Source of the DNA: Planctomycetota bacterium
GTDB taxonomy: Bacteria; Planctomycetota; UBA1135; GCA-002686595
DNA length: 64,000 nt
Direction of reading: 5' to 3'
NCBI GenBank assembly: GCA_020638855.1
Contig: JACKHT010000008.1
Coordinates: 1-64,000, forward strand
In this document: positions 8,182 to 16,940 of the stretch, in pieces
How positions within the stretch are numbered: position 1 is the first letter of the stretch
Layout of the letters: each line of letters opens with the position of its first letter
The notes under the pieces: generated by a model
Seen by the model: the letters and a program-made list of their open reading frames with translations, nothing else
Told to the model about the DNA's origin: nothing
Databases searched by the model: none
Position numbers and translations under genes: made by a program

Positions 8182-10002
8182 CTACAAGATGCGCAGGATG
8201 TCTTGATAGGTCACGTAGACCATCAAGGAGAGGATCAGCACCAAACCCACCAGCTGGCTGTAGCCCATGATGCGTTCGGAAACCGGTGAGCCCTTGATTC
8301 CTTCGATCAAGAGGAAAAACAGGTGTCCGCCATCGAGCAGCGGGATGGGCAGCACGTTGAGGAACGCCAGGTTGACGCTCAGCATGCACAGGAAGAACAG
8401 CAGCTTGGTCCAGCCCATCGAAGAGGCCTGGTAGCTCACCTTGCCGATGGTCAAAACGCCGCCCAGGTTCTTCGGGCTGATCTGCTGGCGGAACATCTGG
8501 CGCAGGGTCATCATCGCCTCGCGCAGCATGCGCACCGAGGATTGCGCCCCGGTGGTGATGGCCTTGGCCACGCCCTTGGTGCGGAAGGTGTAGGTTCCGG
8601 GGCGGAATGCAAAACCGTAGTCCAAGACCCGCGAGGCTCCGGCGGTCGCGGCCAGCACGATCGGAGCCGTAGCGCCTGCGCGCTGGACTTCGAACTCCAA
8701 GGCTTGGCCTGATTCGGCGGCGTGGGCGGCTTGGGTTTGGATGTCGGACCAGGTGGAGGCTGCGCTGCCCGCGAGTTGCAGGACCGTATCGCCGGAAAGC
8801 AGACCCGCTTGGGCGGCGGCGCTTTCGGGCCGCACCAGAACTTGGGTGGACTCAAGATCCTGGGCCAAGGCGATGTCCTCAAACAGCGCGAAGGCTCGGT
8901 TGGGGTCGAAGGCGTCCATGTGGAGCGCCACAAGCTCGCCATCGCGCCGGACCTCCACGGTCAAGGCACCGGCCGCAGCTCCGTGCAGCGCCAGCAGCAC
9001 ATCGGAATTGCGCAAAATCGTGGAGCCGGCGACCGTCAGGATGCGATCGCCTTCGCGCAGCCCCAAGGCTTCGACTTCGGGCCCGGGACGCACCGCGCGG
9101 ACGAGGTTGCTCGGGGGCTCGATCCCAAAAACCCGCTTGGTGCTGGCCACATCGGTCCAGGTCGGATCGATCGTGATGCGCTCGAGCTGGCCATCGCGCA
9201 GGACTTCCAACTCCAGGGGAGAACTTTGGGCGAAGTGCTGGGTCAGCGCGTCCCCCGGGGATTGCCCGGGGTACGCGCCCACAACGCGCTGGATGCGATC
9301 GCCGCTGCGCAGTCCAGCTGCGTAGGCCACGCTGTCGGCTTCGACTTCGACGGTCCAATCGGGGTCGCCCATGGGTGCGAGGCCGACCCGGTAGAAACCG
9401 TTGGTCTCATCCATCTTGGGGTGCAGCACCACTTCGCGCGCCACACTCTCGCCCGGGTACAGCATCTCGAACGTGACCGGATCCGATCCAGCGATCGCGA
9501 CTTCGGCGGGGATGCCCATGAAGTCATGCACATCGCGGCCTTCCACTTTCAGGATGCGCGTGCCTTCGGGGATGCGCGCAAACCAAGCGGGCATACCCGG
9601 TTGGGTGGCGCCCACCACGGGACGCACGGCCGGAACGCCGAAGTGGTACACCAGCGGGAAGCAAACCAGCGCAAAGATCACGTTCATCACCACGCCTCCC
9701 GAGTAGATCAGGAAACGTTGCGGCACATTCTTGGCGTGCAAAGAGTCGGGAGGCGGCGGGCTTCCGTCGCGCTGGTCGGTTTCCCCGGCCATGCGTACGT
9801 AGCCGCCAAAGGGAACCAGGGCGAGCTGGTACAGGGTCCCCTTGCGTTGGAATCCCAGCACCTTGGGGCCAAAACCCAGGCTGAAGACTTCGACGCGCAC
9901 GCCGCACAGGCGCGCCGCGAGGAAGTGGCCGCCCTCGTGCACGAAGATGACCATGCCGATGCCAAGGGCCACTTGAAGGATGCGGATCAGTTCCGGGCTC
10001 AT
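8182..10002 (-). CDS. rseP: Site-2 intramembrane zinc metalloprotease (RseP family)
   Basis: 606 residues with the catalytic HEGGH at about 22-26 in the first membrane helix and the second zinc-ligand motif PIPLLDGGHLFFLLIEG near the C-terminus. Between them lie several PDZ-like domains, so the protein is much longer than the ~450-residue E. coli enzyme; I count at least three PDZ-like units (pattern GLRSGDRI, GLREGDRI, GLLSGDTV). RseP cuts membrane-anchored anti-sigma factors and signal peptides. The dxr-rseP gene order with ATGA overlap is common across bacteria. It may act on the membrane protein encoded at 709-1881, which is only an inference. Confidence 0.93.
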   Translation of the reverse strand: MSPELIRILQVALGIGMVIFVHEGGHFLAARLCGVRVEVFSLGFGPKVLGFQRKGTLYQLALVPFGGYVRMAGETDQRDGSPPPPDSLHAKNVPQRFLIYSGGVVMNVIFALVCFPLVYHFGVPAVRPVVGATQPGMPAWFARIPEGTRILKVEGRDVHDFMGIPAEVAIAGSDPVTFEMLYPGESVAREVVLHPKMDETNGFYRVGLAPMGDPDWTVEVEADSVAYAAGLRSGDRIQRVVGAYPGQSPGDALTQHFAQSSPLELEVLRDGQLERITIDPTWTDVASTKRVFGIEPPSNLVRAVRPGPEVEALGLREGDRILTVAGSTILRNSDVLLALHGAAAGALTVEVRRDGELVALHMDAFDPNRAFALFEDIALAQDLESTQVLVRPESAAAQAGLLSGDTVLQLAGSAASTWSDIQTQAAHAAESGQALEFEVQRAGATAPIVLAATAGASRVLDYGFAFRPGTYTFRTKGVAKAITTGAQSSVRMLREAMMTLRQMFRQQISPKNLGGVLTIGKVSYQASSMGWTKLLFFLCMLSVNLAFLNVLPIPLLDGGHLFFLLIEGIKGSPVSERIMGYSQLVGLVLILSLMVYVTYQDILRIL

Positions 10003-11189
10003 GGTTTCCTAGGGGGTGCCAGGGTGGTGGTCGCCTGGTCGGAGATGGAATGCTTCGTGAAGGAACGGGCCCAGCGGTCGGCGGCCAAAAGGCCCTCCAC
10101 ATCGCAGGACCCGGTGGGTCGTTGGTCGAGGGCTGCGCGGCACAGGCGGCCCATATCGGGGAAGGCGATTTGGCCAGCCAAGAAGGCCTCGACCGCCACT
10201 TCATCGGCTGCATTGAGGACCGCGCCCGAGGTTCCGCCCTGGCGGATGCAGTCGTAGGCCATGGCCAGCGCCGGGAAATTCCCGTGATCGGGGGCTTCGA
10301 AGGTCAGCCGCGAAAAGGTTTCCAGGTCAAAGCCACGAAGTTGAGGCGCAGGTTCGCGGTCGGGGGCAAACAGCGCAAACAAGATGGGACCGCGCATGTC
10401 GGGCGGGCCCATCTGTGCGATGACCGAGCCGTCGACGAATTCGACCATCGAATGCACGACCGACTGGGGATGCACCACCACATCGATGCGCTCGGGTTCG
10501 AGGCCAAACAAGTGGTGCAGTTCGATGATCTCGAAGGCCTTGTTCATCAGCGTGGCCGACCCCACGGTGATCCTTGGACCCATTTCCCAAGTGGGGTGGC
10601 GCAGGGCCATGGGCGGGGTCACGCCCTCCAAATCGGCTTGACTCAGGCCGCGGAACGGGCCTCCGCTGGCGGTCAACAAGACTCGGCGCACACGGGCCAG
10701 CGACTCACCCCGCAAGCATTGGTAGACCGCGCTGTGTTCGGAATCCACCGGCAGGATTTCGCTCCCGTGGCGTTGGGCCACGTCGAGCAGCATCGCGCCC
10801 CCCAAGACCAACGACTCTTTGTTGGCCAGCGCCAGCCGACCGCCTTTTTCGAGCACCGCCATACTGGGGCGCAACCCTTGGGCGCCGACGATGCCGTGCA
10901 TGGCCACCCGGAAGGGGGCCGCTTGGACCAATTCCAGGTTGGCTTCGGGGCCGGTGAACAGGGTGGTCCCAGCGGGCAGCCGGTCTTCGATGCGGCTGGC
11001 TGCCTCTGGGTCGCACAGGGCCACGAAGGGCGGGCGAAACTCGAGCGCCTGGGCCAGCAGTTCCTCCGCCGACCCGTGGGCCGAAAGCCCCACCACGGAA
11101 ACCCGTTCCCGGTGTTCCCGCACGAGCGCAAGCGTCTGCGTGCCTATCGAACCGGTGCTGCCAAGCAGGAGAATCGGGAGTTGAGCCAT
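9999..11189 (-). CDS. dxr: 1-deoxy-D-xylulose 5-phosphate reductoisomerase
   Basis: 396 residues, the usual family length. The NADPH-binding GSTGSIG is at about 10-16, and the metal/substrate segments include LPVDSEHSAVYQCL, LTASGGPFRG and TWEMGPRITVGSATLMNK. It catalyses the first committed step of the MEP isoprenoid pathway, converting DXP to MEP in the cytoplasm. It is the first gene of the operon with rseP and a UbiA-family transferase; its TGA overlaps the rseP ATG. Confidence 0.97.
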   Translation of the reverse strand: MAQLPILLLGSTGSIGTQTLALVREHRERVSVVGLSAHGSAEELLAQALEFRPPFVALCDPEAASRIEDRLPAGTTLFTGPEANLELVQAAPFRVAMHGIVGAQGLRPSMAVLEKGGRLALANKESLVLGGAMLLDVAQRHGSEILPVDSEHSAVYQCLRGESLARVRRVLLTASGGPFRGLSQADLEGVTPPMALRHPTWEMGPRITVGSATLMNKAFEIIELHHLFGLEPERIDVVVHPQSVVHSMVEFVDGSVIAQMGPPDMRGPILFALFAPDREPAPQLRGFDLETFSRLTFEAPDHGNFPALAMAYDCIRQGGTSGAVLNAADEVAVEAFLAGQIAFPDMGRLCRAALDQRPTGSCDVEGLLAADRWARSFTKHSISDQATTTLAPPRKP

Positions 11190-11388
11190 GCGCTGCCCAC
11201 AAGGGGCCCCTCAGTGTAGTCCATGGAGAGCGACCGTTGCACGATTCGACCCGGAAGCCGGAGGCGAACCCCTGGGGGAAACCACCGGAGGGACGAGCCG
11301 GGGGGAAGGGCTGCCCTCCCAGCCACCCAGCCGCTATGCTGGGTCCCCGGCCGCAATCCTTCGGCCGCCGCAACCCGGATAGGGGCCC

Positions 11389-12435
11389 ATGGGCAAACAA
11401 ACACCGATTCAATACAAAGATGCGGGCGTCAACATCGATGCCCAGAACGAAGCCCTGGCCCGCGCCAAGTCGGCGATCCGTGCCAGTTTCACCCCCGGCG
11501 TGGTGGGCGATGTGGGCTCGTTTGGGGGCCTCTTCGACTTGGCCGCGATGGGGTCCCAAGGCCACCTTTTGGTCGCGAGTGCGGACGGGGTCGGAACCAA
11601 ACTCGAAGTGGCCAAGATGGCCGGCATCCACCACACCGTGGGGCGCGACCTGGTCCAACACTGCATCAACGACATCCTCGTGCAGGGTGCCCGGCCGTTG
11701 TTCTTCATGGACTACGTGGGCACGGGGCGGCTCAACCCCGAGGTCGTCAGCGACTTGATCCGGGGCTGCGCCGAAGGCTGCGCGGACCATGGGTTGGCGC
11801 TATTGGGTGGCGAAACCGCCGAGATGCCCGGCCTGTATGCCGACGGCGATTTCGACTTGGTGGGATTCATCGTGGGCAGCGTGCCGCGCGAGCAGCTGCT
11901 CGATGGATCGCGCGTTCGTCCGGGACAGCGGCTCCTGGGGTTGGCTTCGGATGGATTGCATACCAACGGATACTCGCTCGCGCGCAAGGTGGTGTTCGAA
12001 CGCCTAGGGTTTGGCGTTCATGACAAGCCCGCGGCGTTGGGGGGCGAAACGACCGTAGCCGAGGCTTTGCTGGCACCCCATCGCTGTTACTTGGAGCCCC
12101 TGATGCCCCTGCTGCAGAAGGGCCAAATCGCGGCCATGGCCCACATCACCGGGGGTGGGTTGCTCGACAACCTTCCGCGGGTTTTGGGCGAGCACGATGC
12201 GTGGATCGATCGTTCTTCCTGGCCGGTACCTCCCTTGTTCCAATGGTTGTGCGAAGGCGCGGCCATCGAAGTCAGCGAAGCCTATCGCGTATTCAACATG
12301 GGCATCGGCATGGTGCTCTTGGTCGATCCGGCGCAGGAAGCGTCGATCGAAGCCGAGCTTTTGGCTGCAGGGGAGCGCGTGTATCGCCTCGGAGAAGTCC
12401 GTTCGGGTACAGGAGTCGTCCGGTGGTTGGAATAG
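11389..12435 (+). CDS. purM: Phosphoribosylformylglycinamidine cyclo-ligase (AIR synthetase)
   Basis: 348 residues with the full AIRS fold. Recognisable segments are YKDAGVNIDAQNEAL near the start, SADGVGTKLEVAK, HCINDILVQGARPLFFMDY, LLGGETAEMPGLY and LASDGLHTNGYSLAR. It catalyses the ATP-dependent closure of FGAM to AIR in purine synthesis. GGATAGGGG lies just upstream of the ATG. It is divergent from dxr with a 199-bp gap and overlaps the following small gene by 13 bases. Confidence 0.97.
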   Translation: MGKQTPIQYKDAGVNIDAQNEALARAKSAIRASFTPGVVGDVGSFGGLFDLAAMGSQGHLLVASADGVGTKLEVAKMAGIHHTVGRDLVQHCINDILVQGARPLFFMDYVGTGRLNPEVVSDLIRGCAEGCADHGLALLGGETAEMPGLYADGDFDLVGFIVGSVPREQLLDGSRVRPGQRLLGLASDGLHTNGYSLARKVVFERLGFGVHDKPAALGGETTVAEALLAPHRCYLEPLMPLLQKGQIAAMAHITGGGLLDNLPRVLGEHDAWIDRSSWPVPPLFQWLCEGAAIEVSEAYRVFNMGIGMVLLVDPAQEASIEAELLAAGERVYRLGEVRSGTGVVRWLE

Positions 12436-13055
12436 CGGCGCTCGCTGGTTGGTTGTGGTTGCTGGTGGGCCCCAGCTCGCAAGATTCGCTGGTGGATCCC
12501 GCACAAGAAGCGGTGACCCCCGCGATCCAGGCGCTGTGCAGCGAGTTGGGCGACAGCCCCGCGGAGGACCTGGGGCCGCTTTTGCAGCGGGGGTTCGAGG
12601 TGTACGTGGCCGAGATGCGCGCCTTCCGTGCCCGATCCGCCATGCAGATCGCTGAGGCCTTGCACGACCGCGCCCGTGCGACTTGGAGCGCGATCTCGCT
12701 TGCCTCGGCCAAGCGTCGCGCCGGTGCGGATGGGGGCGGAGTGCGGGTGCTCCAGGATCAGATCGAACATACCGAGCCCGGACCCGATTGGGTGGCGTTG
12801 TACGAGGCGCTGGCCTTGGCTTGTGATGGGGCTGGCCTGCGGGAATTGCAGCTCGACGCGCTGGGCCACGCCTATGCCAAGGGCGGCACCGACGCCCAGC
12901 AGATCCTGGGGGGCTTGGCCCTGCGCGAGGGGCGCTGGCAGGAGGCTGGGCGGCTGTTCGGGGGGCTCGTGGATCGGGCGCTGGTGGGATCACGCGAACC
13001 CGAGCCCTGGGCTTTGCCGGGATGGGGGCTTTCGCTGCTCGAAACGATGCCCTAA
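12423..13055 (+). CDS. Secreted or membrane-anchored helical protein, unknown function
   Basis: About 210 residues from a GTG at 12423 that overlaps the end of purM. The N-terminus (VGIAALAGWLWLLVG) is hydrophobic and could be a signal or anchor. The rest is helical with TPR/Sel1-like pieces (WVALYEALALACDGAGLRELQLDALGHAYAKGGTDAQQILGGLALREGRWQEAGRLFGGLV). No catalytic motif is visible. The reading frame is open upstream within purM, but that part is an out-of-frame shadow. Confidence 0.6.
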   Translation: MVGIAALAGWLWLLVGPSSQDSLVDPAQEAVTPAIQALCSELGDSPAEDLGPLLQRGFEVYVAEMRAFRARSAMQIAEALHDRARATWSAISLASAKRRAGADGGGVRVLQDQIEHTEPGPDWVALYEALALACDGAGLRELQLDALGHAYAKGGTDAQQILGGLALREGRWQEAGRLFGGLVDRALVGSREPEPWALPGWGLSLLETMP

Positions 13056-13080
13056 GAGCTTGGAACCTAAGAGCTTGGAA
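13051..13080 (+). repeat. 15-bp perfect tandem duplication
   Basis: CCTAAGAGCTTGGAA occurs twice head to tail, 13051-13065 and 13066-13080. The first copy contains the TAA stop of the preceding gene. Confidence 0.9.
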
Positions 13081-13172
13081 ATCGTGGGGGGTTCGCAATT
13101 GGTGGCTGGCTGCCCTAAACTGGTCTTCACTCGGCAAGGAGCCATGGGCCCAACGGCCCAAAACAGAGCGTT

Positions 13173-14477
13173 ATGAGCAAAACGAAATCGATGGTCCTTT
13201 TGGGCAGTAGCGTGGTTCTCTTGGCTTCGGCGGCCTTGGCTTGGCAAGGCGTCGAACGTCAACTCAAGGATCTGGACCTGACCAAGTTCAGCAAGGCCCT
13301 GGGGTCCTACTTCGAAGCCAAAGCCGAGGGCAAGGGGGTGCTGGAAGCCGAGGTCGAGGTCTCCGACGAGGCCCAGGCCCTGGGGCGCAAACTGGCCAAA
13401 GCCAAATCCACCGACATCTTGGCTTTCCCTGCGGATTTGGGGCAAGCGCTCTGGCTGTCGCACGACTACCCGCGCAAGAAGTTCAAGAAGGGCAAAGTCA
13501 CCGAGGTGACCTACACCGAGCGTTTCTACTCGAAGGACAATCCGCTCGAGTTCGTGGTGGCCTTGCCGAACAACTACCAACCCAAGGAACGTTGGCCGGT
13601 GATCCTGGCCATCCCCCCTGCGGACCAAAAACCTGGCCAGCACCTGGGCGAAGATTGGGAGTCCGGAGACTTCCGCGATGGGGCCATCCTCGCGGTGCCC
13701 ACCATGCCCAGCAAAGTGGAAGACTGGACCGACCGGGCGGGGACGGCGGCGGTGCTCGTCACGTTGCAGCAGGTCATGGAAAACTACGCGGTCGACCCCG
13801 ACCGCGTCTACCTCGCGGGTACCGGCGACGGTGTGCGCGTGGCCTTGGCCCTTTCGAGTCGCTACAGCTGGATGTTTGCCGGGGTGATCGGCCGTCGGGG
13901 TGATGCCGGCGAAGTGAGTGCCGCAGGTTTCTGCAACCTGCCCAGCTACTTGGCCGGTGGTGGCGCGCAAGCCACCGCGTTCGAAGCCAAGGTGAAGGAA
14001 CTCGGGTTCGGCAACTGCACGCTGGCTCCCAGCGCCGATTTGCCCAGCCTATGGACCTGGATGCAAGCGCACCCGCGCGTGTCCTACCCCAGCAAGATCG
14101 ATTTCTGGCCTTCGCTCGACTTGGTGCGTTCCAACTGGCTGGAAATCAGCCGTGGTTCGGCTTCCGAAGGGGCGCACATCCAAGCCTCGATCGACGCGGG
14201 CAGCAACACCATCACGATCGAAGGATCGGGCGTGCCCTCGGTCACCGTGCACTTGACCGACGCCCTGGTGGACCTCGACCGTCCGCTGCGCATCCTGGCC
14301 AACGGTGTCAGCAAAGAAGTCAAAGTGGTGCGTAGCCTCAAACTCTTCACCGACAAAGCATTCTTCGGACAGATCGACGCGGGCCAAGTGTACGTGGCTA
14401 GCGAGTTGGTGTCCCTGCCCGCTCAAGCGACCGAAGGCGGGGAGAAAGCGGGAGAAGGAGAGGAAGGCGGGAAGTGA
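13173..14477 (+). CDS. Secreted alpha/beta-hydrolase-like protein lacking the nucleophile serine
   Basis: 434 residues with a signal peptide (about 1-23, MVLLGSSVVLLASAALA core). Residues ~120-240 follow the alpha/beta-hydrolase pattern: FVVALPNNYQPKERWPVIL, AILAVPTMPS, and the elbow DRVYLAGTGDGVRVALAL. The elbow reads G-T-G-D-G (216-220), with Asp where the catalytic Ser is expected. The C-terminal part (NWLEISR, ITIEGSGVPSVTVHL, VDLDRPLRILANG) resembles the beta-rich tail of large secreted planctomycete hydrolases. It ends in a Gly/Glu/Lys-rich tail. Probably a binding or scaffolding relative, or an enzyme using a different residue. It overlaps the next gene by four bases. Confidence 0.7.
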   Translation: MSKTKSMVLLGSSVVLLASAALAWQGVERQLKDLDLTKFSKALGSYFEAKAEGKGVLEAEVEVSDEAQALGRKLAKAKSTDILAFPADLGQALWLSHDYPRKKFKKGKVTEVTYTERFYSKDNPLEFVVALPNNYQPKERWPVILAIPPADQKPGQHLGEDWESGDFRDGAILAVPTMPSKVEDWTDRAGTAAVLVTLQQVMENYAVDPDRVYLAGTGDGVRVALALSSRYSWMFAGVIGRRGDAGEVSAAGFCNLPSYLAGGGAQATAFEAKVKELGFGNCTLAPSADLPSLWTWMQAHPRVSYPSKIDFWPSLDLVRSNWLEISRGSASEGAHIQASIDAGSNTITIEGSGVPSVTVHLTDALVDLDRPLRILANGVSKEVKVVRSLKLFTDKAFFGQIDAGQVYVASELVSLPAQATEGGEKAGEGEEGGK

Positions 14478-16132
14478 CCTCTTCCACGGACGCGTTTTCG
14501 AGTTCCGACGCCCCGCTGCCCCCGAAGGCGCAGCGGGGCGTCCTGCCATTGCTCGTCGCAGTGGGCCTCGCGGGAGCGGGCACCATGGTGGTCGAACTTT
14601 CGGCTGTGCGTTTGCTTGCCCCTTGGTACGGGATGTCCAACAGCGTGTGGACCCATGCCATCGGCGTGATCCTCTTGGCCCTGGCCCTGGGCTATGCCCT
14701 GGGAGCCCGTCTCTCGCGGCGCCAGGACCCGCTCGGGCCCATGGTTTGGGTGTTGGCCGGGGCGTCGCTTTGGTGCGCTTTGCTGCCCTTGCTGTGCCAG
14801 CGCGTGGCCCCCTGGTTCATGCCCAGCGGCGTGACGCTGCATGGGGCGGGCGGTCTCTTGTTCTGGGGGAGCTTGGCGAGCAGTTTGCTCTTGTTCCTAG
14901 TGCCCGCGCTGCTCTTGGGGTGCGTGGCGCCGTTGGCCGTAGAGCAGCTTTCCAAGCTGCAGGTTCGTTTGGGCCAGCATGCGGGGCAAGCGGGCGGCCG
15001 GGTTTTGGCGCTTTCAACGCTCGGGAGCCTGGTGGGCACCTTTGCCACCACGTACTACTTGGTGCCGAGCCTCGGTTTGCGTTGGACCTTTGCCCTGGCT
15101 GGCGGTTTGTTGGCGCTCGCCGGTGGACTCCTGGCCTGGGAGCGGGCTCGCGGCAAGGCCTTGGCTGGCATGTTGGGTCTGTGGGGGGTTGCGGGTTTGA
15201 TTCCGTTCCCCGTGGCCAGCCCGGGGGTAGGGGAGCGCTGGCTCGCACAAGTGGAGTCCCCATACCAGTGGATCCGGGTGGTCGAGGTCGGCGAGGGAGC
15301 CACGCTGGAGCGCCGCATGGTGGTCAACGAAGCTTTCGACTCCTACCAGTCGCTATGGCGGCCCTCGCCGGGGCTGCTGGGGCCCGGGAGCTACTACGAC
15401 TACTTCGCCTCGCCGGCCCATTGGGATCCCAAGCCGGGCCCTTGGCGCGTGCTGGTGCTGGGCTTGGGGGCTGGGACAGCGGTTCGCGTGCTCGAAGGCG
15501 CCTTGCCCGAGGGGATGCAGCTCGAGAGCACCGGCGTGGAAATCGACCCGGACGTCGTCCGCCTGGGCCAGGAATTCTTCGATCTAGAGCGCAACGACAC
15601 CGATCGGCGGGTGTTTGCTGGCCAGGATGCGCGCCAGGTGTTACGCCGTTTGCCCAACGATTTTGATCAGATCATCCTCGACGCGTACGCCAACAACGTC
15701 GAGATTCCTCCGCACCTGTGCACGCTCGAGTTCTTCCGCGAAGTGCGCGGGCACCTGCGCGATGGGGGCTGGGTCACCGCCAACCTTTCGGGTTTTGGAC
15801 TCGAGGATCCGGTCATCCAGGCGGTCAGCCGAACCCTGGCGAGCGCCATGGAGGCACCCGTGTGGGTCGCGCAATTGCCTTTTTCGCGCAACGCCATGGT
15901 CTACGCCCGACGCGGCGGCGAGCTCCCCGACCCCAGCCAGGCTGGTTTTGCCGACGTGGAAAACCGCGAGCTGGTCGCGCGTCTGCAAGGGATTCGCTTA
16001 CCCGGCACCTCCCGTACGCTGGCGCCCGATGATGCTGCCGTGCTCACCGATGACGCCTGTCCGATCTTGACCCTGGAGCGTGCTTCGATCGAGCGCGGGG
16101 CGCTGGGCTGGTTGCAGCAGGTGGCTCCGTGA
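14474..16132 (+). CDS. Fused multi-pass membrane / spermidine-synthase-like protein
   Basis: 552 residues from a GTG with GGAAGGCGGGAA just upstream. The N-terminal ~230 residues contain about six to seven membrane helices. The C-terminal ~300 residues are a methyltransferase-fold domain like spermidine synthase: VLVLGLGAGTAVRVLEG, GVEIDPDVVRLG, DFDQIILDAYANNVEIPPHLCTLEFF and DGGWVTANLSG. Genuine spermidine synthases have a GGGDG loop, whereas here it is GLGAG, so polyamine synthesis is doubtful. Translation is coupled to the hydrolase-like gene upstream (GTGA) and to the small gene downstream. Confidence 0.8.
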   Translation: MTSSTDAFSSSDAPLPPKAQRGVLPLLVAVGLAGAGTMVVELSAVRLLAPWYGMSNSVWTHAIGVILLALALGYALGARLSRRQDPLGPMVWVLAGASLWCALLPLLCQRVAPWFMPSGVTLHGAGGLLFWGSLASSLLLFLVPALLLGCVAPLAVEQLSKLQVRLGQHAGQAGGRVLALSTLGSLVGTFATTYYLVPSLGLRWTFALAGGLLALAGGLLAWERARGKALAGMLGLWGVAGLIPFPVASPGVGERWLAQVESPYQWIRVVEVGEGATLERRMVVNEAFDSYQSLWRPSPGLLGPGSYYDYFASPAHWDPKPGPWRVLVLGLGAGTAVRVLEGALPEGMQLESTGVEIDPDVVRLGQEFFDLERNDTDRRVFAGQDARQVLRRLPNDFDQIILDAYANNVEIPPHLCTLEFFREVRGHLRDGGWVTANLSGFGLEDPVIQAVSRTLASAMEAPVWVAQLPFSRNAMVYARRGGELPDPSQAGFADVENRELVARLQGIRLPGTSRTLAPDDAAVLTDDACPILTLERASIERGALGWLQQVAP

Positions 16133-16728
16133 GCGCGCCCCTGCGGCCGCCCTACCGGCTTCGGGTTGCTTGGCTGCTGAGCGGCCTGGCCTGTGGGGTG
16201 CTGTGGGGACCCGCGTTGAGTGCGCAAGCTCCACCCGAGCCTTCGTATCTGGATCAAGGCCTATGGCGCGAGGCGATCGAGCAGGCGCAAACCCGTGCCG
16301 CCCAGGAGTCGGATGTCGCCACCCAGGCTTGGGCAGCACGGCAAACCCTGGAGGCCACCTACCGCGGCGGCGACTTGGTGGGTGCCTTGCGCTTGGCCGA
16401 AGCCGGATCGGCCCAACCAGACGACCCCTATGCCCCCTACGTGGCAACCCGCATTGCGGTGGACCTGGACCTGCCCGAGCGAGCCCAGGACCACCTGGAA
16501 CGTCTGCGTGGTGTGCTGCGCGAGCAACCGGCTGGATTGGATGCGGCTGGTTGGGCTTGGTACCAATCGGCGGCCCAGGAATTGGCGGCCGAAGTCCAGG
16601 GCCGGCTGGGGATTGCCGATGCCGCCCGCGCCGCGCGCGAGCGCGCCCGCTGGCTGGTGCTGGTGTCGGGGCTAGCGGGCTTTGGCTGGGCGCTGTGGTC
16701 CTGGACTTGCCGGTTGGGCCGAGCGTAG
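16129..16728 (+). CDS. Small protein with signal peptide and C-terminal membrane helix
   Basis: 199 residues; the GTG start overlaps the preceding stop (GTGA). It has an N-terminal hydrophobic segment ending in LSAQA (probable signal peptide), a middle of TPR-like helices (LWREAIEQAQTRAAQE, GDLVGALRLAEAGSAQPDDPYAPYVATRIAVDL), and a C-terminal membrane helix (LVLVSGLAGFGWALWSW). It is likely a periplasm-facing, membrane-anchored helper of the two upstream proteins. No known family is recognised. Confidence 0.65.
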   Translation: MSAPLRPPYRLRVAWLLSGLACGVLWGPALSAQAPPEPSYLDQGLWREAIEQAQTRAAQESDVATQAWAARQTLEATYRGGDLVGALRLAEAGSAQPDDPYAPYVATRIAVDLDLPERAQDHLERLRGVLREQPAGLDAAGWAWYQSAAQELAAEVQGRLGIADAARAARERARWLVLVSGLAGFGWALWSWTCRLGRA

Positions 16729-16825
16729 TTCCGGTTGCGTGGCACGAGCTTCGCGAAGTCTCCAGCCGAGTAGCTCAGGCGAATCCTTCCGCCAAGAACT
16801 CCAGCGGAGTAGGCCCAGCGCCTTA

Positions 16826-16870
16826 GGCCAAAAGCCCAGTGGCCAAAAACTCAGGGGCTAAAAACCAAGC
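16826..16870 (+). repeat. 15-bp degenerate tandem repeat, three copies
   Basis: Three units of the form GGCCAAAAACTCAGG follow one another at 16826, 16841 and 16856. The third copy runs into the left arm of the terminator hairpin. Confidence 0.7.
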
Positions 16871-16900
16871 CACCCGGAGCAAAGGCCCCGGGTGGCTTGG
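16865..16900 (-). terminator. Terminator hairpin between convergent genes
   Basis: CCAAGCCACCCGG (16865-16877) and CCGGGTGGCTTGG (16888-16900) form a perfect 13-bp stem with a 10-base loop. On the minus strand the stem is followed by TTTTTAG, so it is best placed as the terminator of the HEAT-repeat gene, and possibly works in both directions. Confidence 0.8.
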
Positions 16901-16940
16901 GTGGAGGCGCGCGGCGCTCGGCCGCACGCTGCGTGGCAAC

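Noticed and set aside
8722..10257. A 511-codon plus-strand frame opposite rseP
   Set aside because: Antisense to rseP, whose zinc-site and PDZ motifs are clear; His/Gly/Arg-rich composition is a codon-shadow artefact.
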